This document shows, piece by piece, positions 24,315-33,091 of a DNA stretch of 64,000 nt. Location: NCBI GenBank assembly GCA_030649955.1, contig JAUSFD010000005.1, positions 62,001 to 126,000 of the forward strand, read 5' to 3'. The DNA is from Candidatus Peregrinibacteria bacterium (lineage in GTDB: Bacteria; Patescibacteriota; Gracilibacteria; Peribacterales; Peribacteraceae). Made by a program: the position numbers and the translations under genes. The notes under the pieces were generated by a model, which ran no database searches, had not been told where the DNA came from, and saw only the letters and a list, made by a program, of their open reading frames with translations. How positions within the stretch are numbered: position 1 is the first letter of the stretch; every line of letters starts with the position of its first letter.

Positions 24315-24983
24315 ATGGGATTGCTGGATACGCTCGGGCTCACGACGAAGATCACGCGCTCACGACTGAAGGAATTTCTGAAGCGCTACCGCAGCGATGC
24401 GAAGACGCTCGATGTCGGGTGCGGCAGCGCCGTCTACGGCGATTTCTTCCCCAATCGGGTGACACTCGACATCGAAGCGCGGCCGGGAGTGCAGGTGGAC
24501 ATCGTCGGCGATGCCCATGATATGAAGCAAGTGGAAGATGGATCGTTCGAAGTCGTCCTCTGTACGGAAGTCCTGGAGCACCTGCACACACCTCCCAAAG
24601 CAATCGCAGAATTTCGACGTGTGCTCAAGCCCGGTGGACTCCTCATCCTCACGACACGTTTCATCTTCCCCATCCACGACGCGCCGGGCGACTACTTCCG
24701 CTACACGAAGTACGGGCTCCGTCACCTCCTCCAGGACTTCGAGATCGTCGAGCTCACGGAGGAGACGAATACGATGGAGACGCTCGCTGTCCTCTATCAA
24801 CGCATCGGCTTCCAGTGCGAGACACTCGGCTTCCGTCCCTTCAAGTTTTTCTGGTTCCTCAAGGCGAAGCTCCTGATGCTCTTCTCCTGGATCCTCACGC
24901 GGGAGTACGGCGACATCCGGCATCGGCAGCGGGAGAAGTACATTCTCAGTTCGGGGTATTACGTGGCGGCGAGGAAGAAATAA
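24315..24983 (+). CDS. class I SAM-dependent methyltransferase
   Basis: A 222-aa methyltransferase: TLDVGCGSAVYGDFF (SAM site), VTLDIEARPGVQVDIVGDAH, FEVVLCTEVLEHLHTPPKA, VLKPGGLLILTTRFIF. It is a paralogue of the genes at 17613 and 19970. The acceptor is unknown. TACCCT ends 6 nt before the ATG, in a CTGCTACCCTTTCCCC context almost identical to that before the PolX-like gene at 53239 (CTGCTACGCTTTCCCC). A strong terminator follows the stop. Confidence 0.87.
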   Translation: MGLLDTLGLTTKITRSRLKEFLKRYRSDAKTLDVGCGSAVYGDFFPNRVTLDIEARPGVQVDIVGDAHDMKQVEDGSFEVVLCTEVLEHLHTPPKAIAEFRRVLKPGGLLILTTRFIFPIHDAPGDYFRYTKYGLRHLLQDFEIVELTEETNTMETLAVLYQRIGFQCETLGFRPFKFFWFLKAKLLMLFSWILTREYGDIRHRQREKYILSSGYYVAARKK

Positions 24984-24986
24984 CGC

Positions 24987-25052
24987 AAACCGTAGCGCGG
25001 GTTCGTTACCCGCGCGGACCGCCGGGGTAACGAACCCCGGCTGCGGTTTTTT
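24987..25052 (+). terminator. three-way-junction terminator
   Basis: An outer stem (AACCGTAGC with GCTGCGGTT) encloses two hairpins, GCGCGGGT/ACCCGCGC (24996-25016) and CCGGGGT/ACCCCGG (25023-25040). It ends in TTTTTT. The loops carry TCGTT and AACGA, complementary to each other, so a loop-loop contact is possible. Confidence 0.8.
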
Positions 25053-25070
25053 ACTATAAACTTCTCCTCG

Positions 25071-26165
25071 ATGCGTCGCCTCCTCATCAACATCGTCCTC
25101 GCCCTCATCGTCTTCGCCGTGATGCTCCTCCTCGCGGAAGGCGCGTGGCGATTATTCGTGTCGCGTGGGGATCGCAGTCGCACGTTCGATCCGGAGCTTG
25201 GGCTCGTGAACGAGCCGAATGCGCAGTGGACCATCCACACGCCCGAGTTCACGACGACGATGGAGACGAACAGTCGTGGCTTCCGCGGACCGGAGATGCC
25301 GACGGCACCGAAGTCCGATGAACTGCGTATCCTCTTCCTGGGTGATTCCTTCGTCGAAGCGAAGCAGGTTCCCCTCGTCGAGCGCTTCGTCGAGCAAGTG
25401 GGTGGGTTGCTCTCGCAGCGGACACGCAAGGCTGTCCTCTTCCGTGCGCTCGCAGTCGGTGGTGCAGAACCGTCGCGCGAGTACCTGTTCTACGATCGCA
25501 TCGGAGAAGCGTTCGATCCGGACATCGTCGTGCAGGTATTCTTCCTGGAGAACGATCTGCAACCTCTGGATGGGGTGTATGACTTCTCTGGTACGGGCGA
25601 CATCCTGACCCTCGAAGGAATCGAAGTGCGCTCTCCGCCGCCATGCGGATTCAAGTGCCAGATCCTCAAGCACAGCGAGGTTGCACTGCGTACCTACCAA
25701 GTGCTCCGGCAGATGCGTTCAACGTCGCAGAAGAATGTACGTGCGCTCCTGGGAGAAGGGGAGTTCTACTGGTACACACAGGAGGGGCAGGAGGCAGCCG
25801 AGAAGGAGCGGCGCTTCGAGATACTCGGTGCCTTCGCTGACGCTGTCCGCATACGAGTGGAAGCTCGGGGCGGGCAATACCTCGCTGTCCTCATGCCGGG
25901 CGGGTTCGAAATTCATCCTGAGTGGCAGGAAGAGATCATTGCTCGTTTCGAGGATGCCGTTCCGCGATCAGCGTGGAATCCGGAGGGTCTGCTCACCCGT
26001 GCTGGTGCAGCACTCGAGGAACGGGGCATCGCTGTCCTCGATCTCCGTCCGGCGTTCCATGCCACAGCGGAGCAGGGTCTCCTCTACTTCAAGCTCGATC
26101 CGCACCTCAATTCTGTAGGGCATACGCTGGCTGCGGAACGGATTCTCGAGGCAATTTCCCCATGA
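25071..26165 (+). CDS. membrane-anchored SGNH/GDSL hydrolase
   Basis: A 364-aa protein with an N-terminal anchor helix (about residues 4-26) and an SGNH domain: ILFLGDSFVEAKQVP with the nucleophile Ser near residue 91, VFFLENDLQPLDG (Asn block) and the catalytic DPHLNSVGH at the C-terminus. It is expected to remove or transfer acyl groups on exported glycans. It shares its layout with the gene at 98-1129. It precedes the CotH/VTC cluster, separated by a perfect hairpin. Confidence 0.82.
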   Translation: MRRLLINIVLALIVFAVMLLLAEGAWRLFVSRGDRSRTFDPELGLVNEPNAQWTIHTPEFTTTMETNSRGFRGPEMPTAPKSDELRILFLGDSFVEAKQVPLVERFVEQVGGLLSQRTRKAVLFRALAVGGAEPSREYLFYDRIGEAFDPDIVVQVFFLENDLQPLDGVYDFSGTGDILTLEGIEVRSPPPCGFKCQILKHSEVALRTYQVLRQMRSTSQKNVRALLGEGEFYWYTQEGQEAAEKERRFEILGAFADAVRIRVEARGGQYLAVLMPGGFEIHPEWQEEIIARFEDAVPRSAWNPEGLLTRAGAALEERGIAVLDLRPAFHATAEQGLLYFKLDPHLNSVGHTLAAERILEAISP

Positions 26166-26168
26166 CAT

Positions 26169-26193
26169 AGAGACGTGCGCATCGCACGTCTCT
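26169..26193. repeat. perfect 11-bp hairpin
   Basis: AGAGACGTGCG (26169-26179), loop CAT, CGCACGTCTCT (26183-26193). It is located between the SGNH hydrolase stop and the CotH promoter. No T-run follows, so it may act as an mRNA 3' end barrier rather than a terminator. Confidence 0.7.
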
Positions 26194-26218
26194 GCATCTC
26201 ACGTATACTATGCCCTCC

Positions 26219-27601
26219 ATGCGACGCGTTCCCCTCATCGTCGGTATTCTGGGAGTCTTCACAGTGATCCTGGGAGTGGCCGTGCTCCTCCTTGGTCTTC
26301 TCCTCTACCAGACGACACCAAAGGACGTGCTCGCGCAGCAGACGTTCATCGGGCGCATGCAGAGTGTGCTCGTTTCTGTGCGCATAGCGGACCGCGCGTT
26401 GAATATCTTCTACCGCGGCCCTCGTCCGGAGGAAGCGCTTCCCCACTACAATCTCGCACTCGATCGTAAGCAGCTTGCGACGATCGATGCTTCTCTCCCC
26501 ATAGACGATGTCTACCTCTCCGACGATGCGAAGATCTGGGCGGATGGATCGCTCACGAGCGATGGGGAGACGTACCCGGTGCGCGCCCGAGTGCGCGGCG
26601 ACCGCTACAACCACTGGCGCTTCCGCAAGAAGTCGTGGCGTCTGAGCTTCGAGGACGACAGACTCTTCCGCGGTATCAAGGAGGTGAACCTCATCATCCC
26701 AGAGGACCGCGCGTGGTTCGTGGAGGCGCTCTCCGCCTACCGCGCGGATGCATTCGGGCTTTTCCATCCGCCCATGCGCTTCGTCACGGCGTCGATCAAT
26801 GGCGGCGATGCGATGCTGTACCTGGAGATCGAGCACTGGACGAAGGAGATGCTGGAGAAGCAGGCGAAGCCTGGCGACGTGAACCTCTACAAGACCGGGA
26901 GTGTGGGGACATCGCACTTCAATCTGGGATGGGATCCCATCGAGGCGGATATCGCGTACTGGGGGAAGTACCAGGGCGCCGTAGCCCCGCCCCTCGATTC
27001 ATACGAGGAGGCCGAGCTCATGCTCCGGTTTGCTGAGGAAGGGGCACACGAGGATCCCGCGTTCCAGCGGAAGATCGAGACGCTGTTCGACCGCGAGGGG
27101 CTCATCCGCTGGTATGGACTCAGTCTCCTCGCAGGGAACCTGCACGTGAGCGGCGACAATCTCCGGTTCTTCTTCGATGTCTCGCGCGGCAGGTACCAGC
27201 CGATCGTGTGGGACATCTTCTCGACGATGCCCCGGCCAGAGATGCTCGACCTGCGCGGAGAGGTGGGGGGCAATTCCTTCTGGCGAGAGGTCTTCAGCAT
27301 TCCATCAATGCACGCGGATGCGCTCCGGTTCGTCCTCGCGTACGTGAACGACGAGGAGCGCGTGGAGCAGGATCTCGCAGAGGCGGAGCGGTTGCGCGCC
27401 CAGATAGAACGCGCCGCGTACAGCGACTCCGTGAAGCTCCCCAGTAACCGCCAGGTGAAGCGCGACCTCGATCAACGCATGCGGGAAGTGCGAGCGAATA
27501 TCGATTTCCTACGAGAGAATGTCCCTGCCCTCCTTACGGAGCTCGAGGCATCTGAACCTGTCGGAAGCGATGAGCTTCGAGCTTCGAGTTTCGAGCAATG
27601 A
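26219..27601 (+). CDS. CotH-like kinase-fold protein, membrane anchored
   Basis: A 460-aa protein with an N-terminal helix (residues 4-28) and a CotH-type domain: YPVRARVRGDRYNHWRFRKK, WRLSFEDD, EVNLIIPEDRAWFVEALSAY, and the late HVSGDNLRFFFDVSRGRYQP then IVWD. CotH proteins in spores are secreted protein kinases; here the target would be outside the membrane. It is paralogous to the next gene. I start at ATG 26219, which matches the paralogue's MRRL start and lies 9 nt after TATACT. The last ~14 residues (SDELRASSFEQ) are encoded by a repeat element. Confidence 0.82.
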   Translation: MRRVPLIVGILGVFTVILGVAVLLLGLLLYQTTPKDVLAQQTFIGRMQSVLVSVRIADRALNIFYRGPRPEEALPHYNLALDRKQLATIDASLPIDDVYLSDDAKIWADGSLTSDGETYPVRARVRGDRYNHWRFRKKSWRLSFEDDRLFRGIKEVNLIIPEDRAWFVEALSAYRADAFGLFHPPMRFVTASINGGDAMLYLEIEHWTKEMLEKQAKPGDVNLYKTGSVGTSHFNLGWDPIEADIAYWGKYQGAVAPPLDSYEEAELMLRFAEEGAHEDPAFQRKIETLFDREGLIRWYGLSLLAGNLHVSGDNLRFFFDVSRGRYQPIVWDIFSTMPRPEMLDLRGEVGGNSFWREVFSIPSMHADALRFVLAYVNDEERVEQDLAEAERLRAQIERAAYSDSVKLPSNRQVKRDLDQRMREVRANIDFLRENVPALLTELEASEPVGSDELRASSFEQ

Positions 27602-27648
27602 GCGTATTCACTCGAATCTGGAAGCTCGCAGCTCGTAGCTCAAAGCCA
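27567..27648. repeat. word-repeat inverted element, GAGCTTCGA family, supplies a gene's 3' end
   Basis: Left arm 27567-27602 (GATGAGCTTCGAGCTTCGAG onward). Right arm 27609-27648 (CTCGAATCTGGAAGCTCGCA, then GCTCGTAGCTCAAAGC). The left arm is translated as the tail and stop of the first CotH gene. A related element follows the GNAT gene at 61043. Confidence 0.82.
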
Positions 27649-27696
27649 ATCGCCCTCTCCTCCCCACCCTCGGTATAGTATGATCTCCCTCCCTCC

Positions 27697-30423
27697 ATGC
27701 GACGCCTGAAACTCATCGTCGGGGTTCTCGGTGTCTTCCTAGCGCTCGATGCGCTCGGGGTCGTGCTGCTCGCATTGCTCCTCTACCAGGTCACGCCCAA
27801 ATCCACACTCGCACACGAGACGTTCATCGGTCGTATCCCGGGTCTCCTCTCGAGCGTGCGCGTCATCGACCGTTCCCTCAATATCTTCTACTGGGGACCG
27901 CGTCCGCCCGAGCCACTCCCGCTCTACAGTCTCAGGGTCGATCCCAAAGATCTCCGCACAATCGAGGAGAGTCTCCCCACGACGTTGCCCTCCCCGTGGT
28001 ACGGCAACGTGTTCCTCACGGAGGATGCCAAGGTGACGGTGAAGGGCACATTCACCGCTGATGGTGAAGAGTACCCGGTGGATGTGCGGGTGCGCGGCGA
28101 CATCTTCAACCATTGGGCATATCGCAAGAAATCCTGGCGCATCACCTTCTCGGGGGATCAGCTCTTCCAGGGCATGCGCGAGATCAACCTCATCATCCCA
28201 GAGGACCGCGGCTGGATCGCCGAGCCGCTGAATGTCTACCGCGCGAAGAAGATGGGATTCGTGCAGCCGCCCGTTTCGTACGTGCGACTCTCGCTCAATC
28301 GCAGTGGACCCATGGTCTACACGCAGATCGAGCAGTGGGGGAAGGAGATGCTCGAGAAGCAGAGCATTCCCGGGGATGTGAACCTGTACGGCGCCGGCGG
28401 AGGTACCTCGTACTTCCAGCAGTGGGATGATGTCTTCGGTGATGTTGCCTACTGGAACAAGTACCAGGAAGCAGTTACCCCACCGCAGGATTCCGTGGAG
28501 GAGATCGAACTCCTGCAGAAGCTCTCGCAGGTCGATGCCCATGCGGATCCCGCGTACCGCGCGACGGTGGAGGCGTTCTTCGATGTCGATCAGATCATCG
28601 ATTGGCATGTATTAAGCCTCCTCGCGGGCAGCCGCCATGTGCGCGACCACAACCTCCGCTTCTTCCACGATATCTCGCGCGGGAAGCTGGTGCCCATCCC
28701 CTGGGACATCAGTCTGTACTGGCCGCGCACACTGCTCGCGCTCCCGGGCAATCCCTTCCTGAATGAGTTCTTCCGTGTCCCCGAGTGGAAGCACGAGGCG
28801 CAGAAGCGTCTGTGGGCGTACGTGCAGGATGATGCGAAGATCGAGGAGGATCTCGCGGAAGCGCAGCGTCTCCGTTCGCAGGTGGAGCGTGCTGCGTACC
28901 GGGACTCCGTGAAGCTCCCGAGTAACCGCCAGGTGAAGCGTGCCCTTGACGAGGCGTCAGCCCAGGTGCAGGCGAACATCGATTGGCTGAAGAATGAGCT
29001 CAGCATCGCCGAGGTTCTCTCTCACCAGCGCGTACCATCGCTTGCACAGCAGCGCGAAGGGATGCTCCTCACGTTCGACTTCACCGTCCGTGGTGTGAGC
29101 AGTGGCCGCTTCGCGGAGATATCTCTCCCGAAGCCTCTCTCCGATGGTGTCGCACGCAGTGAGATTCATGTGCTTCGCGATACCAACGAGGATGGAAAGC
29201 CGAGTGCGGGGGATACCCTCATCCCGCTCACAAAGCGAGCGACACCGGATAAACTTGGATTGGATGTGTACGTGCTTGCAGATGACGAGCGCTCGCTCCT
29301 CACACCGGGCGATCCGATTATTGGTGATGGAGAGGAAGTGCGCGGCGCTCCGCACACGCGCTACCGGTTCTTCCTCATGCGTAGCCGCGGAGCGCTGCAG
29401 ATCGCGGATGCTGATCTCCCCCTCAATCTCGAACTCCTGAATGCGGTGACCGGAGAGAAGGCACAGGTCATCGGCGACGTGATGATCGATGATCGCACCT
29501 TCGAACGTCTCGCGGAGGCGTACGCGGACCGCGCGACGTTCCTCCGCCGCTACCCCGCATTCCGTGCGGAAGGTACAGGCAGTGTCCTCCTCACGGGCAC
29601 GCACACTTTCAAGGAGACGGTCATCATTCCCTCCACCGTGCGGCTGCGCATCGCACCCGGGACGATCGTGCGGATGGATAAGGGTGTGACACTCCTCTCA
29701 TACGCGCCGGTCTCCGTCATCGGGACGCAGGCGCAGCCGATCCGCTTCGAGCAGGGGAGTGCGGAGCCCTGGGGATCGTTCCTCGTCGTGAATGCGAAAG
29801 AGCAGAGCACGGTGCAGTGGGCGGAGTTCTCCGGAGGAGGGGAGACGTTCACGAATGACATCTACGCCACGGGCATGGTTGCCTTCCATGGGAGTCCTGT
29901 GAGTGTGCGTGATGCGACGTTCCGCAATTCGCACGGGGACGATGCGCTCAACATCAAGTACGTTCCCGCGGATATCGCGCGTGCGCACTTCATCGATGCG
30001 GGGGCGGATGCGCTCGATGTTGATGTCGCGAAGACGGGAGTCGTGGAGGATTCCACGTTCTTCGTGAGTGCAGAGAACACAGATAGCAACGGTGATGGTC
30101 TCGATCTCTCGTGGTCTTCCATCGTCATCCGGAACCTCACGATCGAGGGGAGCCGGGACAAGTGCATCAGCGTGGGGGAATCCTCCAAGCCGACAATCAC
30201 CGACGTGATACTGAAGCGCTGCCACTTTGGCATCGCCTCCAAGGATGGATCGAGCCCCACCGTGACGCGTGCGCAGTTCATCGGCAATGACATCGCCGTC
30301 ACCGCCTACGTGAAGAAGCCGATCTTCTCCCTCCCGATGATCGAGATTCGCGAGAGCACCTTCTCGGGGAATGCCGTCGAACAGGAAGCCCTGAGCGGAG
30401 CCACGATCACCATCATCCGTTGA
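27697..30423 (+). CDS. CotH-like domain fused to a right-handed beta-helix
   Basis: A 908-aa protein. Residues 5-28 form a membrane anchor. Residues about 40-440 are a CotH-like domain paralogous to the previous gene (YPVDVRVRGDIFNHWAYRKK, EINLIIPEDRGWI, HVRDHNLRFFHDISRGKLVP then IPWD). Residues 450-610 are a beta-rich linker. From about 630 a parallel beta-helix follows (GTHTFKETVIIPSTVRLRIA, then repeats such as GDDALNIKYVPADI and SDGDGLDLSWSSIVIRNLTI-like turns). The second half probably contacts a surface polymer. It is followed by VTC-type genes, a recurrent partnership of CotH proteins. Confidence 0.82.
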   Translation: MRRLKLIVGVLGVFLALDALGVVLLALLLYQVTPKSTLAHETFIGRIPGLLSSVRVIDRSLNIFYWGPRPPEPLPLYSLRVDPKDLRTIEESLPTTLPSPWYGNVFLTEDAKVTVKGTFTADGEEYPVDVRVRGDIFNHWAYRKKSWRITFSGDQLFQGMREINLIIPEDRGWIAEPLNVYRAKKMGFVQPPVSYVRLSLNRSGPMVYTQIEQWGKEMLEKQSIPGDVNLYGAGGGTSYFQQWDDVFGDVAYWNKYQEAVTPPQDSVEEIELLQKLSQVDAHADPAYRATVEAFFDVDQIIDWHVLSLLAGSRHVRDHNLRFFHDISRGKLVPIPWDISLYWPRTLLALPGNPFLNEFFRVPEWKHEAQKRLWAYVQDDAKIEEDLAEAQRLRSQVERAAYRDSVKLPSNRQVKRALDEASAQVQANIDWLKNELSIAEVLSHQRVPSLAQQREGMLLTFDFTVRGVSSGRFAEISLPKPLSDGVARSEIHVLRDTNEDGKPSAGDTLIPLTKRATPDKLGLDVYVLADDERSLLTPGDPIIGDGEEVRGAPHTRYRFFLMRSRGALQIADADLPLNLELLNAVTGEKAQVIGDVMIDDRTFERLAEAYADRATFLRRYPAFRAEGTGSVLLTGTHTFKETVIIPSTVRLRIAPGTIVRMDKGVTLLSYAPVSVIGTQAQPIRFEQGSAEPWGSFLVVNAKEQSTVQWAEFSGGGETFTNDIYATGMVAFHGSPVSVRDATFRNSHGDDALNIKYVPADIARAHFIDAGADALDVDVAKTGVVEDSTFFVSAENTDSNGDGLDLSWSSIVIRNLTIEGSRDKCISVGESSKPTITDVILKRCHFGIASKDGSSPTVTRAQFIGNDIAVTAYVKKPIFSLPMIEIRESTFSGNAVEQEALSGATITIIR

Positions 30424-30425
30424 CG

Positions 30426-31415
30426 ATGAATCCCCCCGTAACCTTTCCGCGTCTCATGCGCACCCTCCTCACTGCTGTTTTTCTGTGCGTACTAACGGTT
30501 CAGTCCTCCTCCCTTGCCCAGCCAACAACCGGGTCCGGTGACACAAGCGCGCCTGCACTCCCGATTGAGGAGAGGCTGAGCGTCTCCCTGGAGAGCACCG
30601 AGGAGGTGTGGGCGTACATGCTCGATCGGTACGTCACGAACACACTCTTCCTCCGGGGTATCGATGCGCAGCTCACCGCCCTCTCGAGTGACGATGTTGT
30701 TGTGGATACCTACTTCGACACACCCAACTTCGTGAACCTCAAGGAGCAGAATGGACTCCGGCACCGTAAGCGGATGAGCACGGCGGACGGCGCGAATGGC
30801 AGCGAGTGGGTCCAGATTCGCTTGAAGAGCATTAATCTCCACGATCCTCTCGCTCGCGCGGAGTACAAATTCGATGTTGTGCACGCGAAGAACTTCTCAA
30901 CGGCCGATGATCGTCATCCATTGATCGGGCTCATCGCGATAGACCAGCGCGAGGACTTCAAGGACAGCGTGCGGGAAACGCTTGGGATCGACCCATACCA
31001 GGCTGTACAGATCCTCACAATCCACCAGCGCCGTCGCCGCATCTCCATCGCGAAGGATGGTGTCGCGCTCCTGACGGTCTCCCTCGATCACGTTGGCTCA
31101 ACCTTCGACGGAACCGAGGTGGTCTTCGCGGAGGTGGAAGTTGAGGGCGACGATGCTCTCACTCAAGAGGCGGATGCTCTCCAGGAGGATATCGTCGCTG
31201 ATCTCCAGCGGGAGTTCCCCTCCATCAAACCGGATCTCCCTCCTAAGTACAACAAGGTCTTCGCCCGCTTCGAGGAGGAGATACCCCTGTTCCGCACGCG
31301 CGTGCTCCATGGCGGAGGTGCCAACTACCTCGCCTGGGGTACCCTTGGGGTGCTGTTCCTCGGCTTCCTCGGACTCTTCTGGTACTTCTCGGCGAAGCGG
31401 CGTTCCCTGGCGTAG
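30426..31415 (+). CDS. secreted, membrane-anchored CYTH/VTC-like protein
   Basis: A 329-aa protein. A signal peptide (about residues 1-32, ending SSLAQP) is followed by a triphosphate-tunnel-like domain: VDTYFDTPNFVNLKEQNGLR with HRKRM, EWVQIRLKS, RAEYKFDV, and EVEVEGDDALTQEADAL. A C-terminal helix (about 303-323) and a KRRS tail anchor it. The catalytic domain would therefore lie outside the membrane, unlike ordinary VTC polymerases. The start overlaps the upstream stop region; TTG at 30420 is an alternative. Confidence 0.72.
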   Translation: MNPPVTFPRLMRTLLTAVFLCVLTVQSSSLAQPTTGSGDTSAPALPIEERLSVSLESTEEVWAYMLDRYVTNTLFLRGIDAQLTALSSDDVVVDTYFDTPNFVNLKEQNGLRHRKRMSTADGANGSEWVQIRLKSINLHDPLARAEYKFDVVHAKNFSTADDRHPLIGLIAIDQREDFKDSVRETLGIDPYQAVQILTIHQRRRRISIAKDGVALLTVSLDHVGSTFDGTEVVFAEVEVEGDDALTQEADALQEDIVADLQREFPSIKPDLPPKYNKVFARFEEEIPLFRTRVLHGGGANYLAWGTLGVLFLGFLGLFWYFSAKRRSLA

Positions 31416-31436
31416 GATATCCCCGGCTACCGCGGT

Positions 31437-32237
31437 ATGAAGATCAAAGCCCCCCCAAAGCCGGCGCCGCTCCACTTCCGGAGAATGGAGTTCAAGTACA
31501 TCGTGCCCGAGAGATTCATCCCGTGGTTCATCGACCGTATCTCCCCCTACACAGAGCCGGATCCTTTCCTCGTCGAAGAAGGGAAGGGGAGGACCATCTA
31601 CCCAGTGACCTCGCTCTACTTCGACTCGGTCGATCTCCAATCGCTCCGGGAGAAGGATGCCGGCATCCTCGCCCGCCGGAAGCTGCGCTTGCGCACGTAC
31701 GAGAGAACCTTTGGCGAGGCGACGACCGCGTTCCTGGAGATCAAGCGCCGCTCTGATTTCATCGTCTCCAAGGATCGCCTCTCGCTCTCCGTTGGCCGTG
31801 TGAGCGGGGTGGATCGGATGTCCCGATTGCTCGATCACCTCCTCTCCCGTGTCGAGGCGACGGAGGATGTGACGGCGGAGGCGCAGACACTGCGGAGCTG
31901 GTACAACCTGCAGCCGACGGCCATCGTCGCGTACGACCGCATTCCCTTCGTGGGCAAGCACGACCGCAAGTTCCGCGTGACGGTCGACTACGGGCTGCGA
32001 GGTGCGTGGCACCCTTCCAAACTCATCGGTGACGTCCCCCTCCATCGTTGTATGACGGGGTACTGCATCGTTGAACTCAAGATGAACCATGGCATTCCCT
32101 CGTGGTTCCACGATGTGATCCAGGATTTCCAGATGAGCAGGACGGCCTACTCCAAGTACGCCATGGTTGTCTCTGCCCTGCATCCGCTCGCCGTAGGGCA
32201 AATCCCGGAGGTTTCCCGCTTCCACACTTTCTATTAA
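31437..32237 (+). CDS. VTC domain protein (polyphosphate polymerase family)
   Basis: A 266-aa cytoplasmic VTC-domain protein: FRRMEFKYIVPERFIPWFID, TSLYFDSVDLQSLREK, RRKLRLRTYE, AFLEIKRRSDFIVSKDR, and the closing CIVELKMNHGIPSWF. The basic and acidic tunnel residues expected for a polyphosphate polymerase are visible. It is followed by DUF4956, the usual partner, so the two may make and export or sense polyphosphate. No SPX domain is present. Confidence 0.88.
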   Translation: MKIKAPPKPAPLHFRRMEFKYIVPERFIPWFIDRISPYTEPDPFLVEEGKGRTIYPVTSLYFDSVDLQSLREKDAGILARRKLRLRTYERTFGEATTAFLEIKRRSDFIVSKDRLSLSVGRVSGVDRMSRLLDHLLSRVEATEDVTAEAQTLRSWYNLQPTAIVAYDRIPFVGKHDRKFRVTVDYGLRGAWHPSKLIGDVPLHRCMTGYCIVELKMNHGIPSWFHDVIQDFQMSRTAYSKYAMVVSALHPLAVGQIPEVSRFHTFY

Positions 32238-32322
32238 ACACGGCGGCGTTTTTCTCAGATATCGTTAGAGTGAAGTGACCTTAGGAAGCCAAATGGGTGT
32301 TTGCAGAGAAACGTCGCCGTGT
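32238..32322 (+). promoter_or_regulatory. structured leader of the DUF4956 gene
   Basis: ACACGGCGGCGTTT (32238-32251) pairs with AAACGTCGCCGTGT (32309-32322) with only one wobble, closing a 57-nt loop directly after the VTC stop. The second arm ends 27 nt before the DUF4956 ATG. It could be a regulatory fold or an attenuator. It matches no riboswitch I recognise. Confidence 0.6.
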
Positions 32323-32349
32323 CTAAACTTCCCATCTACCCCTCTCCGT

Positions 32350-33036
32350 ATGCAACCCGTTATCCCAGACATCGGCGCCCTCTCGAGTGTGAGTGTCGCG
32401 CACATCGTGTTCGCCCTCCTCGGGAGTCTCGTGCTCTCGTTCATCATTGCACTCGTGTACCGCAACACGCACCGGGGTCTCAGCTACTCCCAGTCGTTCC
32501 AGTTCTCGCTCGTCCTCCTCTCCATGCTCGGAGCGGCGGTGATGATCGTCGCGAGCAATAGCCTCCTCGCAGCCGTGGGTATCCTCGGCGCCTTCTCGCT
32601 CATCCGCTTCCGCACGGCGGTGAAGGATCCCAAGGACATGGCGTACATTCTCTTTGTATTGGTCATTGGTCTCTCCATGGGCGCACAGATGTACATGGTG
32701 GGTGTCATCACTGCCCTCATCGTGTGCGCGGTGATTCTGGGTCTCACGTGGATGGACTTCGGCATGACGAGCAAGCACGAATCGATCATTCGACTGATGT
32801 GCAAAGGCGAGAAGGATTCCGCTGTGAATACCGCGCACTACGAGGTCGCGCTCGGGAAGATGAGTGAGAGCTTCCACCTCCTCTCCGCACATGCCCACGG
32901 CGATCGCATGGAGCTCACCTACGGCGTGCGTCCCCGCAAAGGCTCCACCTCGCTCACGATTCTGGAGGCGCTGCGGAAGGAGGATGGTATTGAAGATGCA
33001 GAGCTCTTCGATGCCAAGCACCAGGTCGAATTCTAG
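32350..33036 (+). CDS. DUF4956 family membrane protein
   Basis: A 228-aa protein with four membrane helices in the first 145 residues and the signature GAFSLIRFRTAVKDPKDMAY in the cytoplasmic loop, then a soluble alpha/beta C-terminal domain. DUF4956 proteins are repeatedly found with VTC-domain and CotH genes, as here; their function is unknown. I start at ATG 32350, because the longer frame runs through the structured leader. Confidence 0.88.
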   Translation: MQPVIPDIGALSSVSVAHIVFALLGSLVLSFIIALVYRNTHRGLSYSQSFQFSLVLLSMLGAAVMIVASNSLLAAVGILGAFSLIRFRTAVKDPKDMAYILFVLVIGLSMGAQMYMVGVITALIVCAVILGLTWMDFGMTSKHESIIRLMCKGEKDSAVNTAHYEVALGKMSESFHLLSAHAHGDRMELTYGVRPRKGSTSLTILEALRKEDGIEDAELFDAKHQVEF

Positions 33037-33091
33037 GCACGACGATGTCATTCTTCTCGTCGTCGTGTGCCCCCCTTGCATACGGAAACCT

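Noticed and set aside
32238-32322. Known riboswitch before DUF4956
   Set aside because: The loop sequence fits none of the c-di-GMP, guanidine, manganese or preQ1 consensus features I know, so only a generic structured leader is reported.
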